From positions 31,711 to 95,710 of the forward strand of contig MU831938.1 in assembly GCA_029204225.1 (NCBI GenBank): a stretch of 64,000 bases of DNA, read 5' to 3'. This document shows, one piece after another, positions 43,318-54,249 of this stretch (position 1 is the stretch's first letter; the number at the start of each line of letters is the position of its first letter). The DNA comes from Diphasiastrum complanatum (Eukaryota > Streptophyta > Lycopodiopsida > Lycopodiales > Lycopodiaceae). Both the position numbers and the translations under genes were made by a program. A model generated the notes under the pieces. The model saw only the letters and a list, made by a program, of their open reading frames with translations. It did not search any database and had not been told where the DNA came from.

Positions 43318-44822
43318 GAGGTGTCACACAAACTACTCGAAATGGGCTTCAAGGTACCAATGAAGACATTTTAGATACAAACCCAGTTTCTGAACAGCTC
43401 GCTCGCTTATCCTCCATGGCAACTATCAGGATGTTGTTCGGTGGCTCTGAACTATACTACGAAGTGATGGTGGAGAAAGTACACGCATAGTTGAAACGAT
43501 AATAACATTTGTTTTTTCACTAGAGCAAAAACAGATCTGGGCTTATCATTCTATTTCGTAGTCTTGAACAAGTAATCTCATTTTAGTTCCTTGTGAAATG
43601 TATGAAGTTGGGACTGAACGATACTTCATTGTTGAGCATACTTTGAGCACAAATATTTCTATTCAGCAAGAATAACAAGAGATTGGTGTAAGCTTCAAAA
43701 GTCCTTTTGAAGCTGATATAGTAGACTTGGATAATGACTTATCATGCTCTTGTGTTTTCACGACAAGTCCAGCATTTGTTTTGAACGGATCTCCAAATGC
43801 TCTTGCAAAAAGAACTGTCCCTAGAACAGTCATTGACTTGGTAACAATGCTCCCATTGGGTAGCAAGTTGCACAAACTTGTCAATCGGGTGAAAAATATC
43901 ACAAGGGTAGAGGAACTGCCTTGCAAATATGATGGTGACTGCATTTTTGAATTGCCAATGGTATCAAAAAAAAGATAGCTCCATGCTAGGGATGGAACAA
44001 AACAAAGATGGGCATCCATGGGTGCGTTACATGACAACTACTATTTTTGGTTTTTCAGGAGATGTTAGAATGTCTTATTGTGGGGGTTCATTTCCTGTGA
44101 GAATTTCATGTGCATACAGGTAAAATCTTTTGGTAGTGCAAACAAAACTAAATGGAGAGGCAAGTTAATTGTAAGATGTCCTTCGGGGATGGTTGGAAAT
44201 CATCATGGTGGTTTTTGTTGCTACCATTGTGGTTGTAGACCCATATGTATTGCAACATGTCCAGCACAGATATACTATGTCATACCACATGATGTCAGGT
44301 ACACAAGATTGGCTTTTCATTTGGGAACACACTGTCATGAAGTTGTTCCTGGTGAATCTTCGCATGCTCGGAACGTTGTAACGAATATTGTCAAAGATCA
44401 AGTTGCCAAACTGCCCGAGATTGGGCAGAAAAAGATAGAAAAAGAGGTCGCTAAAGAATTGATAATGAATCAATTGATGTGCGAAGGAGAAAACATATTA
44501 GACATGATGGATGCTGATAAGTTGCAGAAAGTTTTGGACCAGCTTCAACCCTTGATTAATCAGAGGCGGTAAGAACACAAATTAACTAGCGCTACCTTTT
44601 TTGTTCTAATTTTTTTCTTGTGAGCCTAGAACTTGAATCTTTATCGTTTGACTTGGTAAAGTGCAGGTTGAGAAAGTGGATAGATGAATTTTGAACAAAC
44701 AACCAATCGAATGCTGATTCAGTAGACGCTATTTTACGTCTCAAGGACAAGTGCCAATATGATTTTCTCCAAGGATCACTATTCTCAGGCCAAGTTTCAG
44801 ACAATGACAAGCATGGATCTAT
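43318..44822 (+). pseudogene. unrecognised spliced Cys/His-rich gene remnant
   Basis: A first open block (43318-43488) ends LFGGSELYYEVMVEKVHA. After an AG acceptor at 43586 a second frame reads LVPCEMYEVGTERYFIVEHT. It has one TAA, then SFKSPFEADIVDLDNDLSCS and LPCKYDGDCIFELPMVSKK. A run of eight A (43969-43976) shifts frame. The next parts are GHPWVRYMTTTIFGFSGDVR, a second shift near 44121, then KLIVRCPSGMVGNHHGGFCC, YHCGCRPICIATCPAQIYYV, TRLAFHLGTHCHEVVPGESS and DADKLQKVLDQLQPLINQRR. It ends in a perfect donor CG|GTAAGA at 44570 and acceptor GTGCAG near 44664, continuing LRKWIDEF-stop-TNNQSNADSV. I do not recognise the family. It may be a host gene or a DNA-transposon protein. Confidence 0.55.
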
Positions 44823-44829
44823 GAAGCAT

Positions 44830-46274
44830 TGAATTGGCTCATTCTAAACATGACATAAGCAATGTCGGGGCATTTGTTATCTACTAGATACATTAGGGAT
44901 CCGATCAGCCTCCTGTATGGCATGTGTGCTGCATGATCTCTCGCTTTTGTCTGTCTTCGAACAATCTTTATTGTTCAAGATTGTTCCTGCAAGCATTGGG
45001 GTGTTTGCCCCTTTGCAATTTGTCATCCTGAAATCATCTAAGATTTTTTAGGTGTACCTTGACTAATGAAGGTATAGCATTCCCTCGTCATAGTCGTGGT
45101 CAATCTACAATCCTAGGTAACATATGGCTTCTCCAAGGTCTGTTATCTCGAAAAGTTTTGAGATCCCCTTCTTCACTCAAACAATTATATCTTTGCTTCT
45201 GCATAGTATCAAGGTATCATCTACATACACAACAACAATGATTATCTCCCCACCTGTGATCCTTACATAAACGTTGGAATCAGCTATCAATTGCTCAAAT
45301 CCTAAGGATTTCAGAAATATGATCTTTCTGCTTATACCAATGTCGTGCTGATTGTTTCAGACCATAGATACTTATGTGCATGCATAGGTAGAAAGTGATT
45401 CGGAGGTATAACCTGGAGGTTGATCCATGTAGACCTCTTCGTCTAGCTCGCCATGTAGGAACGCTATCTTCTCATCGACAATGTGAATCTTGAGGTCGTA
45501 TGCAGCTGCATATGCAAACAATAGCCGTAATGATGCATGTTTTTCCACTAGAGAGAAGGTCTCAGTATAGTCGATGCCATACTTCTGAGAAAAACCCTTC
45601 GCTACAAGTCTGGCCTTGTACCTCGAAACATCTCCATTCAGCGCAATGGTGTTGGCTTCAACGACATTGCATGTTTTGTTTGAAAACGTCACACACATCC
45701 CAACATCTGCTATCTTTGCTATTGATAGCAAATCTTGTTGCAGTGTGGGTACGAAGAGAACAATAAATCTTGATGGATCTACACTCCGAAAATCAGACAT
45801 TATCTGTCTTGATGTAATGAAGTGTGAGGTAGCTTCTGAGTCAAGGATCACCTCTTGTGTGTCAGATGTCGATGCTGCACACACGTCTATACACAGATAG
45901 GCTGTCGAATTTCCGTTGTTCGACCTTTCTTTGCTCAATTTTGAACTTTATGGCTCATCGACGTAGGATGAACTGTTGTTGTTCTCTCGTTTGCCTCGAG
46001 GTTGTTTGTTTCTCAGGTTCTGGTAGCAATCCATGGATGCATAACCCTTCTTGTGGCAATGGATACACTCAATTTTCAGATTGAACCAACACGAATCGAC
46101 AGTATGTCCTTCGCGTCTGTATCTCACGCATGTTCTTTTGTCACCACACTGCTGCTTCAATTTTTTTTGTTCTTCCAACTGCCTTTGTTGTTTTTCTCTG
46201 ATTGCTGGTCTCGATCCTGCTTGCTATCTGACTCCCTCTTAGGCTTGAATTGCTTTTTTGGCTTCTCCTTGTTT
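44830..46274 (-). mobile_element. copia F1-type fragment (F1d), rearranged
   Basis: On the minus strand: Gag end with knuckles, protease, a direct jump to RT, palm with YVDDTLILCRS, and RT C-terminus to PDIAYVMFRMSQFN. Integrase is missing. Its 5' side is cut by F2c at 46279; its 3' side stops within the RT/RNase H connection at the border of the unknown gene. Confidence 0.85.
45372..45938 (-). pseudogene. F1d protease-RT fusion frame (188 codons)
   Basis: The frame runs from VILDSEATSHFITSRQIMSD (protease, with Gly of DSGA changed to Glu) through FVPTLQQDLLSIAKIADVGM and then, without a stop, to SRYKARLVAKGFSQKYGIDY, RLLFAYAAAYDLKIHIVDEK and FLHGELDEEVYMDQPPGYTS. The whole integrase and linker are deleted in frame. 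Upstream (46178-45948) the knuckles are CVRYRREGHTVDSC and CIHCHKKGYASMDC, each lacking one zinc ligand. Confidence 0.85.
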
Positions 46275-46279
46275 TTTTA
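46275..46279. repeat. target-site duplication of F2c, left copy
   Basis: TTTTA, repeated at 52212-52216. Confidence 0.8.
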
Positions 46280-47404
46280 TGTTAGAAAGAGGGGGTGAAA
46301 CGAAAGATAACTCGAAAAGAAACGAACACGAAAAGAAGCGAGCTCGAAAAGAAACGAACTCAAATGGAAAATGTTTGTGTGCAACAGAATAAGCTATCTC
46401 CCTCTTTTCTCATGCATGACTATGCCTATCAGTCTCAAACAGAACATTAGTGATAGAAATCACATTCGATCTAATTACGTAGCCAAACATTAAGCATCAA
46501 AACATCAGACAAATAATTTGCCGTGAACAGCTAGACAAATTATTAGTCGCAAATTACTTGCGAAGAGCTAGACTAATAATCAGTCGTGAATTAGTCACGA
46601 AAAACAAGACTAAATATTAGTCGCGAACAACTAGACTAATAATAATTTGCAAAGAGCAGACAACTAGATTAAGTAATTAGTAGAAAAGCGTTGCAATATT
46701 GACACAATTCTGAACGCATAACAAATAGAGTTGTAATCAGATTAAGTATAATGAACTATATAGGTCAATAATGTAGGTGAGCACAAAACAATAGCGGACG
46801 TAACCACATACTTCACAAAGCTAATCACACAATCTATAAAGGTGATGAACCTATTACTGACAATACATCTGGAAGAAAAGAATCAATGCGCGAAAGCATC
46901 TACGATGTCTATCTTTGATTATCAATGATGTTTCGCTCTCTCTTTTGTTCGATTCTGATGCCATTATTTGAATACACAGATGGTATTCAATATATACATA
47001 ATTTTCACATGTGTGCAGATGAAGAAAGTACGAAAGTGGTTATGTTGTTTGTGGGAGATTGTGGGTGGCTGTTGTCATTGTCAAATCTGATTGCACAGTA
47101 CATGGGATGAGCGTGAGGAGGCCGAGACGTCGGCCTTCGTTAAAATTAACTTTGATGCAAATGCAAAAAAATGCGACACTCTGACAAATGCCTTAAAAAT
47201 TGATTTACAGGGTACCTTTGCTTTTCTATAAGGGCAACTTTGGCATTTGTAGGGCAATGTCGCATTTTTCACTTGTCATAAAACGCGTGTAAAAACACAG
47301 TGTCACGTTTTTTGCGTTTTTCGCTTGTGGAAGTCCCCGAGTAAAAATGCAGACATTCGTATTTTGCACTTGTCTTATTTTCTTACATGTAAATATGCAG
47401 ACTC
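46280..47404 (-). repeat. F2c 3' LTR, start missing
   Basis: The minus strand ends CCCCCTCTTTCTAACA. It matches 50974-52150 but joins RNase H sequence at about 47404 instead of the expected LTR start. Confidence 0.85.
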
Positions 47405-48128
47405 AGAATATTCACTAAGCTGATAAAGATTGTCATTGCTGACTTCTCCATAGTAGATGCACTAGTCCATGGTAGCTCGAATATACCTCATGACTCTTAT
47501 GAGAGCCTTCCAATGGGTAATGCCAGGATTAGCCATATATTGGCTGAGTGAGCTTACTACAAAAGAGATGTTAGGTCTTGTACAGACCATTGCGTACATG
47601 AGAGATCCAAGTTGCTTGGTTTGGGGACATTGGTCCTTTGACAAATGTAGGCCTAGATCCATCAGTGAGTGAGCTAACTTACAGTTCATCAGATTATGTT
47701 TGTCAAGAACATTGTGAAGATACCTTTGTTGAGTGATATAAATCAGTCGTCTCTCTCTGTCTTTGTGGATTTGTATGCCCAGACAGAAGTGAGCTTCACT
47801 TAGATCAGTCATGTCGAACTCAAAAAATAGCATCTATTTTGAATCCTTGACCAAATTGGTATTGTTGCTAAAAAACAACGTATCATCTACGTATAAGGTG
47901 ATGATAATGAAGGATTGCTGCACCGACTTGGAATAGATGTTGCAATTAGCAGTGCTTGGTTGGAAACCTTGTTCAATAAGGAATGTGTTGATTCTCTGAA
48001 ATCAAGCTCTGGCATACTGTTTCAAGCCGTAAAGTGCTTTATGGAATTTATAGACATGATTTTTCATACCTTCTAGAATGTATCCTTCGGGCTGGATCAT
48101 GTAGTTTCTAGGAGAACCTTTATCACCT
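47405..48128 (-). pseudogene. F2c RT C-terminal half and RNase H start
   Basis: On the minus strand: RNYMIQPEGYILEGMKNHVY, KFHKALYGLKQYARA, FIIITLYVDDTLFFSNNTNL, DLSEAHFCLGIQIHKDRERR, GSLMYAMVCTRPNISFVVSS. The catalytic YVDD is present, but stops break the frame (after YARA and DSK). It ends within the LHQLSE region of RNase H. Confidence 0.85.
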
Positions 48129-48700
48129 GTCATTGACACGACAATCCGAGCTTCAGGCTCAACGTGTCCATTGTCGATCCACTATTCGATAGTGAATCAG
48201 ATGAAGACATTGTTGCTACCCAGCAACAAGTTTCAAAAGTGGTTCATCAGCCGATTTCTCCTAGAAGATCAAGCCTAGTGCGCACACATCCCACAAGGTA
48301 TACTCCTGCGTTTGCATGTCTCTTGATACAGGAACTGACAACAGTCAAAGAGACACTTAGCCAACTAGACTCTGATCTCTGGAGAGAAGCCATGGATAGA
48401 GAGTATTCCTCTCTGATCAAGAACCAGACGTGGTCATTAGTCGAAGCTCCTATTGGCTGCAATATCATTGATTGCAAATGGATCTTTAAGATCAAGTACA
48501 ATGCCAATGGAGCAATTGATCAAAGGAAAGCAAGGTAGGTAGCACGAGGATTCACTCAGATTCCCAATGTTGACTACAATGAGACTTTCAGTCCAGAAGT
48601 CAAGCATTCATCAATCTGAGCCCTACTATCAGGCTGTCGACCTTGAGGTGCATCAACTTGATGTACAAACAACTTATCTGAATGGTGTTATACAAGAAGA
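48129..48700 (+). pseudogene. inverted RT N-terminal segment within F2c
   Basis: The plus-strand frame contains the linker (PLFDSESDEDIVATQQQVSK), WREAMDREYSSLIKNQTWSL, NIIDCKWIFKIKYNANGAID, after a stop GFTQIPNVDYNETFSPEVKH, and later HQLDVQTTYLNGVIQED. This is exactly the part of Pol expected between the minus-strand segments on both sides, so it is an in-place inversion of about 570 bp. Confidence 0.88.
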
Positions 48701-49470
48701 CAATATCTTTTCCTTTGATGTCGACGAACTGATCCTCGATAAATTTTGTATCCTGGCTGTACAAGATTTGCTGGGTATCGGGATCATACAGCTTGTATAT
48801 GTTATCAGATGAAGTATGCCCAATCAAAATGGTCTTGAGACCTTGGAAGTTGAATTTCTTCCTCGTGTCTTTCAGGATCTGCATGTAGGCGACGCATCCG
48901 AATACTCTTAGGTTCTTCACATAAGGCTTAGAGCCTGTCCACATCTCATGGGGTGTTTTGCTTGAGAGAGCCTTGGTTGAACATCTGTTTTGGACGTAAG
49001 CTGCAGTGGAGACAGCTTCGGCCCAGAAGCTCTTGGGCAGCGATGCATGCACTAGCATACATTTAGCTGATTCAACCAGAGTACGGTTCTTCCTCTCGGC
49101 TAAGCCATTTGACTGAGGACTGTAAGGAGTGATGAATTGATGCTCAATGCCTTGGCTCTGGCAGTACTCCTTAAATTTAGTAGAGATGTACTCTCCACCA
49201 TTGTCAGACCTTAGGGCCTTGATCGTCCTTCCAGTCTCTTTTTCTGCATGCTCCTTGAAGATTATGAAGCAACTGAAAGCTTATGGTTTCTTCCGGATAA
49301 AATACACCATAGACCTTATGAGAAATCCATCAATAAAAGTTATAAAATACTTTTCATCCTCCAGAGAAGGATTCTTCATCGGGCCACAAATGTCTGAATG
49401 CACAACATCTAACAATCCTCTAGCAGTATGCTGATGGCTTGATCTAAATGGTTTCCTAGTCTGTTTACCA
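48701..49470 (-). pseudogene. F2c integrase
   Basis: Minus strand: ARGLLDVVHSDICGPMKNPS, FITFIDGFLIRSMVYFIRKK, RSDNGGEYISTKFKEYCQSQ, FITPYSPQSNGLAERKNRTL, FWAEAVSTAAYVQNRCSTKA and FGCVAYMQILKDTRKKFNFQ. The 152-codon block at 49058-48600 is open. Near 48700 it switches to the inverted segment. Confidence 0.88.
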
Positions 49471-50900
49471 ACTAAACATTATTGATAGACATGTAATTCG
49501 ACTTTATTATTAGGATATTCTAGATTGAAAACAACAGAATGTTTAGACATTTGTTGTACAACAGCATGATTCAAGTGACCAGGTCTATAATGCCAAAGTA
49601 GATTTTTATTTGCTTGAATAGAAGTACTGAGCACATGACTAGAGGCAGAAAAGCAATGAATTAATCTATACAAGTATCCATGCCTCTTTTCGAGTGCTAG
49701 GATTTTGTCTATCCTATCAACTACTTTGCATTGATCACATTCAAATTCTACTTTATGTCCTCGATCTGTGATACTGCTTATAGAGAGCAGATTCGTAGAT
49801 AAATTAGGTACATATAGGACTTTAGAAAGTAGCTTAGATTGATCATTTGCAAAGCTCAATCTCACAAGTACCTTCACCTTTAATAGCTTGTGTGCTATTA
49901 TCGCCAAGGTGAACGTATTTGTTGGTACTGTAGGGTGTATAGGACTCAAAACAACCAATGAGACTGGTCATATACTGAGTGGCACCGGAATCCGGGAACC
50001 AAGAACTATTGTTGGATGCTCCTTGATGGCTGGTCATGAAGGCATCATGATCCGCTTCTTGAATGGCCTGTGGAGCTTCTATAGCTACATTGGCCACCTG
50101 ATTCGACTGTCCTTGCTGTTGTTCTTTGCTTGTAGTATCCGACAGTCTTGAATCTCGTGGTTATTTCTCTTGTAGTATATGCTGAACAAATTTTTCTTTG
50201 TCTGCGGATTCGACTATTCTTTGTGTTGTGCTGGTTTTTGGTCTTGCTTTGATTGCTTCGGACCTTTATTCTTCTTCTGCTTAGTCGTGCTCTTGTTGGT
50301 GTACAAAGCGTGAGAATTAGCTGAGAAACTGGAGGCTTCGTTCCTCCGCGTGTCTTGTAATGACTCTTGCAAGAGTCAGCTCTAGATGTGTCATGATGAT
50401 CATCACCCAGGTGTCGTATGAGCTTGGCAAGCTTGTAAGCAGTTGCATCAGTGTGTCTTGATCATATATGACAGATCCAATAGCGAGCATTTGCTTCAAC
50501 AGGTTCTTGAATTGGTTGATGTGATTCTGTAGGGAATCACCATTTGCCATCTTGAGGGAGTAAAATTTCTTCCTGAGATGTAGCTTGGAAGCTATATCTC
50601 GCACTTTATATAACGTGCTCAAGATGTCTCAGACTTCTTTGGATGTCTGGGCTTCGGACACATGGACGATCTAAGTATCCGAAATGTTGAGGATGATCAG
50701 TGCAAATGCTTTGTAATCCTTCAGCTTCCATCTGGAGATTGTTGTGTCGTCAACTTCGGGTTTCACTTCTGCACCTATAACATCATCATACAACTCCTTA
50801 GCCATTAGCATGGTTCTCATCTTAAATTTTCACAAATGGTAATTGGCTCCATCAAGCTTGTCCATGATATGACTGGCTTTCCCTTGGGAATCCATGTGGA
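49471..50900 (-). pseudogene. F2c Gag and protease
   Basis: Gag starts MDSQGKASHIMDKLDGANYH near 50896 and includes SKLHLRKKFYSLKMANGDSL and LLTSLPSSYDTWVMIIMTH. Protease reads WFPDSGATQYMTSLIGCFES near 50000, with Leu before the catalytic DSG changed to Pro. The pre-integrase region (VPNLSTNLLSISSITDRGHK) follows. Stops and frame changes occur in Gag and in the spacer. Confidence 0.88.
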
Positions 50901-50961
50901 AGATTAGTCTAGGTGATAGGAATAACTATCAGTGACTTAAGTTACCAGGATACAGAATTTA

Positions 50962-50973
50962 GCTCTAATACCA
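50962..50973 (-). promoter_or_regulatory. F2c primer binding site
   Basis: Minus-strand TGGTATTAGAGC, one transition from the canonical site, adjacent to the LTR end. Confidence 0.88.
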
Positions 50974-52211
50974 TGTTGGAAAGAGGGGGTGAAACGAAAG
51001 ATAACTCGAAAAGAAATGAACACGAAAAAAAATGAGCTCGAAAAGAAACGAACTCGAATGGAAAATGTTCGTGCGCAGCGGAATAAGCTATTTCTCTCTT
51101 TTCTCAAACATGACTACACCTATCAGTCTCAAACAAAACATTAGTGATAGAAATCACGTTCTATCTAATTACGTAGCCAAACATTGAGCATCAAAATAAT
51201 AGACAAATAATTTGTCACGAACAACTAGACAAATTATTAGTCGCGAATTACTCGCGAAGAGCTAGACTAATAATCAGTCACGAATTAGTCGCGAAAAGCA
51301 AGACTAAATATTAGTCGCGAACAGTTAGACTAATAATAATTCGCGAAGAGCAGACAACCAGATTAAGTGATTAGAAAGCCGGACAAAACATAGAAAGTGT
51401 TGCAATATTGACACAAATCTGAACGCAGAACAAATAGAGTTGTAATCTGATTAAGTATAACGAAATGTACAGGTCAATAATGCAGGTGAGCACAAAACAA
51501 TAGCAGACGTAACCGCATACTTTACAAATCTAATCACACAATCTATAAAGGTGATGAACCTATTACTAACAATACATCTAGAAGAAAAGAATCAATGCAT
51601 GAAAGCATCTACGATGTCTATCTCTGATTATCAGTGATGTTTCGTTCTCTCTTTTGTTCTATTCTGATGCCGTTATTTGAATACGCATATGGTATTCAAT
51701 ATATACATAATTTTTACAGGTGTGTAGATGAAGAAAGTACAAAAGTGGTTATGCTGTCTGTGGGAGATCATGAGTGGCTGTTGTCATTGTCAAATCTGAT
51801 TGCACAGTGCATGGGATGAGCGTGAGGAGGCCACGACATGGCCCTTCGTTAAAATTAACATTGATGAAAATGCAAAAAATGCGACACTTTGACAAATGCC
51901 TTAAAAATTGATTTACAAGGTACCTTCGCTTTTCTATAAGGACACCTTTGATATTTGTAGGGCACCTTTGGCATTTGTAGGATAGTGTCGCATTTTTCGC
52001 CTGTCATAAAACGCATGTAAAAACACAGTGTCGTATTTTTTGCCTTTTTCGCCTGTGAAAATCCCCGAGTAAAAATGCAGACAGTCGCATTTTTCGCCTG
52101 TCTTATTTTATGTAAATATGTAAATTGTGCGACAACACAAGTAAAATGCAGCAGCATGAATGGAGGCAGATTAACATAGGATCTAGGAGAGTAAATGAGA
52201 TAAATCCAATA
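50974..52211 (-). repeat. F2c 5' LTR (1238 bp)
   Basis: The minus strand begins TATTGGATTTATCTC (TG changed to TA) and ends CTCTTTCCAACA. It contains five or more TCGCGAA-type boxes at 51200-51350 and short repeats of GTAAAAATGCAGAC / TCGCATTTTTCGCC type near 51950-52130. Confidence 0.9.
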
Positions 52212-52216
52212 TTTTA
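52212..52216. repeat. target-site duplication of F2c, right copy
   Basis: TTTTA, matching 46275-46279. Confidence 0.8.
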
Positions 52217-52385
52217 AAATCCTCTTGCGACAAGTCGAGCTTTCCTTCGATTATATTTCCATCAGCTGTATATTTGATCTTGAATATCCATTGGCAATAA
52301 ACTGCATTTCTACTTGCAAGTAATTTGACAATACCTGCTATATCATTCCTACAATCCTCCAGAATGTAGACAGACACTGCTGACC
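52217..52385 (-). pseudogene. copia RT N-terminal scrap (F2-like)
   Basis: Minus strand reads CQWIFKIKYTADGN and, one frame over, RRKARLVARGF, stopping at the F2c insertion point. Confidence 0.7.
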
Positions 52386-52850
52386 TACGTTTTTAGATTA
52401 ATTAAGCATTCAACAAAATTGAACCTATGTGCAAAATAGATAAAACAAAGTGAATGAGATACACAAACAATGAGCAGACAATAATTCAATCAAGATCACA
52501 CAATTTTGAATGATATGTGCATAACAGCTACAAAATCATCTATTGATCCTCTTTGTTTAAACACTGCGTGACAGACCCACACAACACATTGGCATGGGAG
52601 ACGACAGTGTTCTCCCACAAACAGTGTCTCATTTACTAGCGGACTTCTTGGATATCTGTGGATCTTGTTTACAAAATTGTCTCACTCACTGGAGGACTTT
52701 CCTATATTATATTTTGTCTATCGGTGTCTGTGTATATCATTAGTGCACCTAACAACTATATAAATTCAAAGTTATATCTTGATTAGATAGATTAAATAAT
52801 CTATAACTAATCATAGATTACAAGAGCAACGGATTAGGCACGTCCTAACA
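52386..52850 (-). repeat. LTR related to F1, minus strand
   Basis: On the minus strand it begins TGTTAGGACGTGCCTAATCC at 52850, the intact version of the F1 LTR start. The low-coordinate edge is not resolved. Confidence 0.55.
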
Positions 52851-53500
52851 CTCTTCTGCTGATGTCATCATATCAATAGGGATTTGTACTTCATGGTACT
52901 TGTTTGATCTTCCCAGTCCTTTGGAACGCAAAGGTCAAAAGTATTCAACCTTCGGGTGTCTCAAACACTTTTGTTTCGCGTCGTTTGACCGTCTGTTGTT
53001 GTTTGTGTTGTTTGCGAATATTTCATCTTCAAGGTCTTCATTTTTTAGGTCTTCGAGATCTTCGTCAGGTTGGGAGCTGAGAGTTAGCAGAGCTTTGGTA
53101 ACAGAAACATTTTGTTTCTTCAACGACGTTGCTTGTCTTGTCGCTCATGGCTTCCTTTGGAGCTTTTCACTTTCAAATTCCATTTCACCCGTCTCCGTGC
53201 CATTTGGAGAGGGTCTCTTCGTCATTATTTTGTTTCTTGCCCTCTGTTAGCGTGTTTCGGGAAGCTTTGCCTTGGAGGTGTCAGCTGTTTTCTAAGCAGA
53301 AGATCCTTCGATGGTTGGATTTTGTTGCGAGCCTGATGGTGTTGGCTGCTTCTTGATAGTTAGCTTCATGATGCTCATGTTTGGCCTCTTGGGTAGTGGT
53401 CCTTATGGAGATAGGGCTCTTTTCTTGGAACATGAATGCATGGTCTTTTTGGAAGGAGTTGGGATGTCCCAAGCTTTATCAACTACCTACAACATTTCCT
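52851..53500 (-). mobile_element. F1-related 3' internal fragment
   Basis: Contains GAAGAAACAAAATGTTTCTG and a diverged form of the post-RNase H region (KALLTLSSQPDEDLEDLKNE), preceding the LTR at 52850. The part above 53150 has short polar frames and is not identified. Confidence 0.55.
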
Positions 53501-53750
53501 AGAGCTTGGGTCTGTTGCTCACTTGTTGTAGTGTGAGTGTAGTGGGGTTGTTTCTTTCCTAGCCTCAACCCAAGATTTAAGCAATTAAACATCAAGGAGA
53601 TGAAGTTAGTTGTCACACGGATCCCGTGAGAGCATTAGCATATCTCATAATTCAGCATGAATGGAAGATCCACATCTAACACTAACATCTATTAACACTA
53701 CCAATTAACACTACAACCATTAACCCTAAATTCACAATGAAGATAGCTTA
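53501..53750. other. no gene seen
   Basis: Nothing recognised. Includes AACACTAAC-type short direct repeats near 53680-53730. Confidence 0.4.
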
Positions 53751-53756
53751 CTCTCT

Positions 53757-53820
<64 letters not shown>
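53751..53820. repeat. (CT)n microsatellite, ~70 bp, one interruption
   Basis: A CT tract with a single CC interruption near 53775. There is no LINE terminus beside it. Confidence 0.95.
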
Positions 53821-53823
<3 letters not shown>

Positions 53824-54249
53824 AAGCATAAGAAATAGCAATTCCCATAACATTCAGATCCAAGAATTAGCAAAATAAAACAAAAGCATGAGAGATGGAA
53901 GAAAAGAGATAGAGAACAAGGACATTCACAAGTCCATTCCATAAGAGAACCTGTTCACAGATTTTCCGAATATGTGAACACGGTTTACAACTTCTTTTAC
54001 TTCTGTAGTTACGGTTTTTTATGGTTCTTCTTCTTATTAGAACAGTTACAAAGCAGAAGCGTTACTCATATTTCAACATGTATTTCCCAGCCTGTCAGTG
54101 GGAGACACGGTTTTGATACTCAGCTACATGCAAAAACCAATCATGTAACCATCTATAGCTCAAGAGGATCAACGTTTTGAAACATGGAGCAGACCTACCA
54201 CTATCTACTGAATCAGAAATCAATCAAGAACAAGATTAACTACTGAACA
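53821..54249. other. no gene seen
   Basis: AT-rich, nothing recognised. Confidence 0.4.

Larger units (their letters stand above)
46280..52211 (-). mobile_element. Ty1/copia F2-type element F2c (5932 bp) with internal inversion
   Basis: A minus-strand element flanked by TTTTA. 5' LTR at 50974-52211, primer site, Gag, protease and integrase in order. Then an inverted RT segment (about 48130-48700 reads on the plus strand), then RT C-terminus and part of RNase H on the minus strand again. The 3' LTR (46280 to about 47404) lacks its start; the RNase H end and polypurine tract are deleted. Confidence 0.88.
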
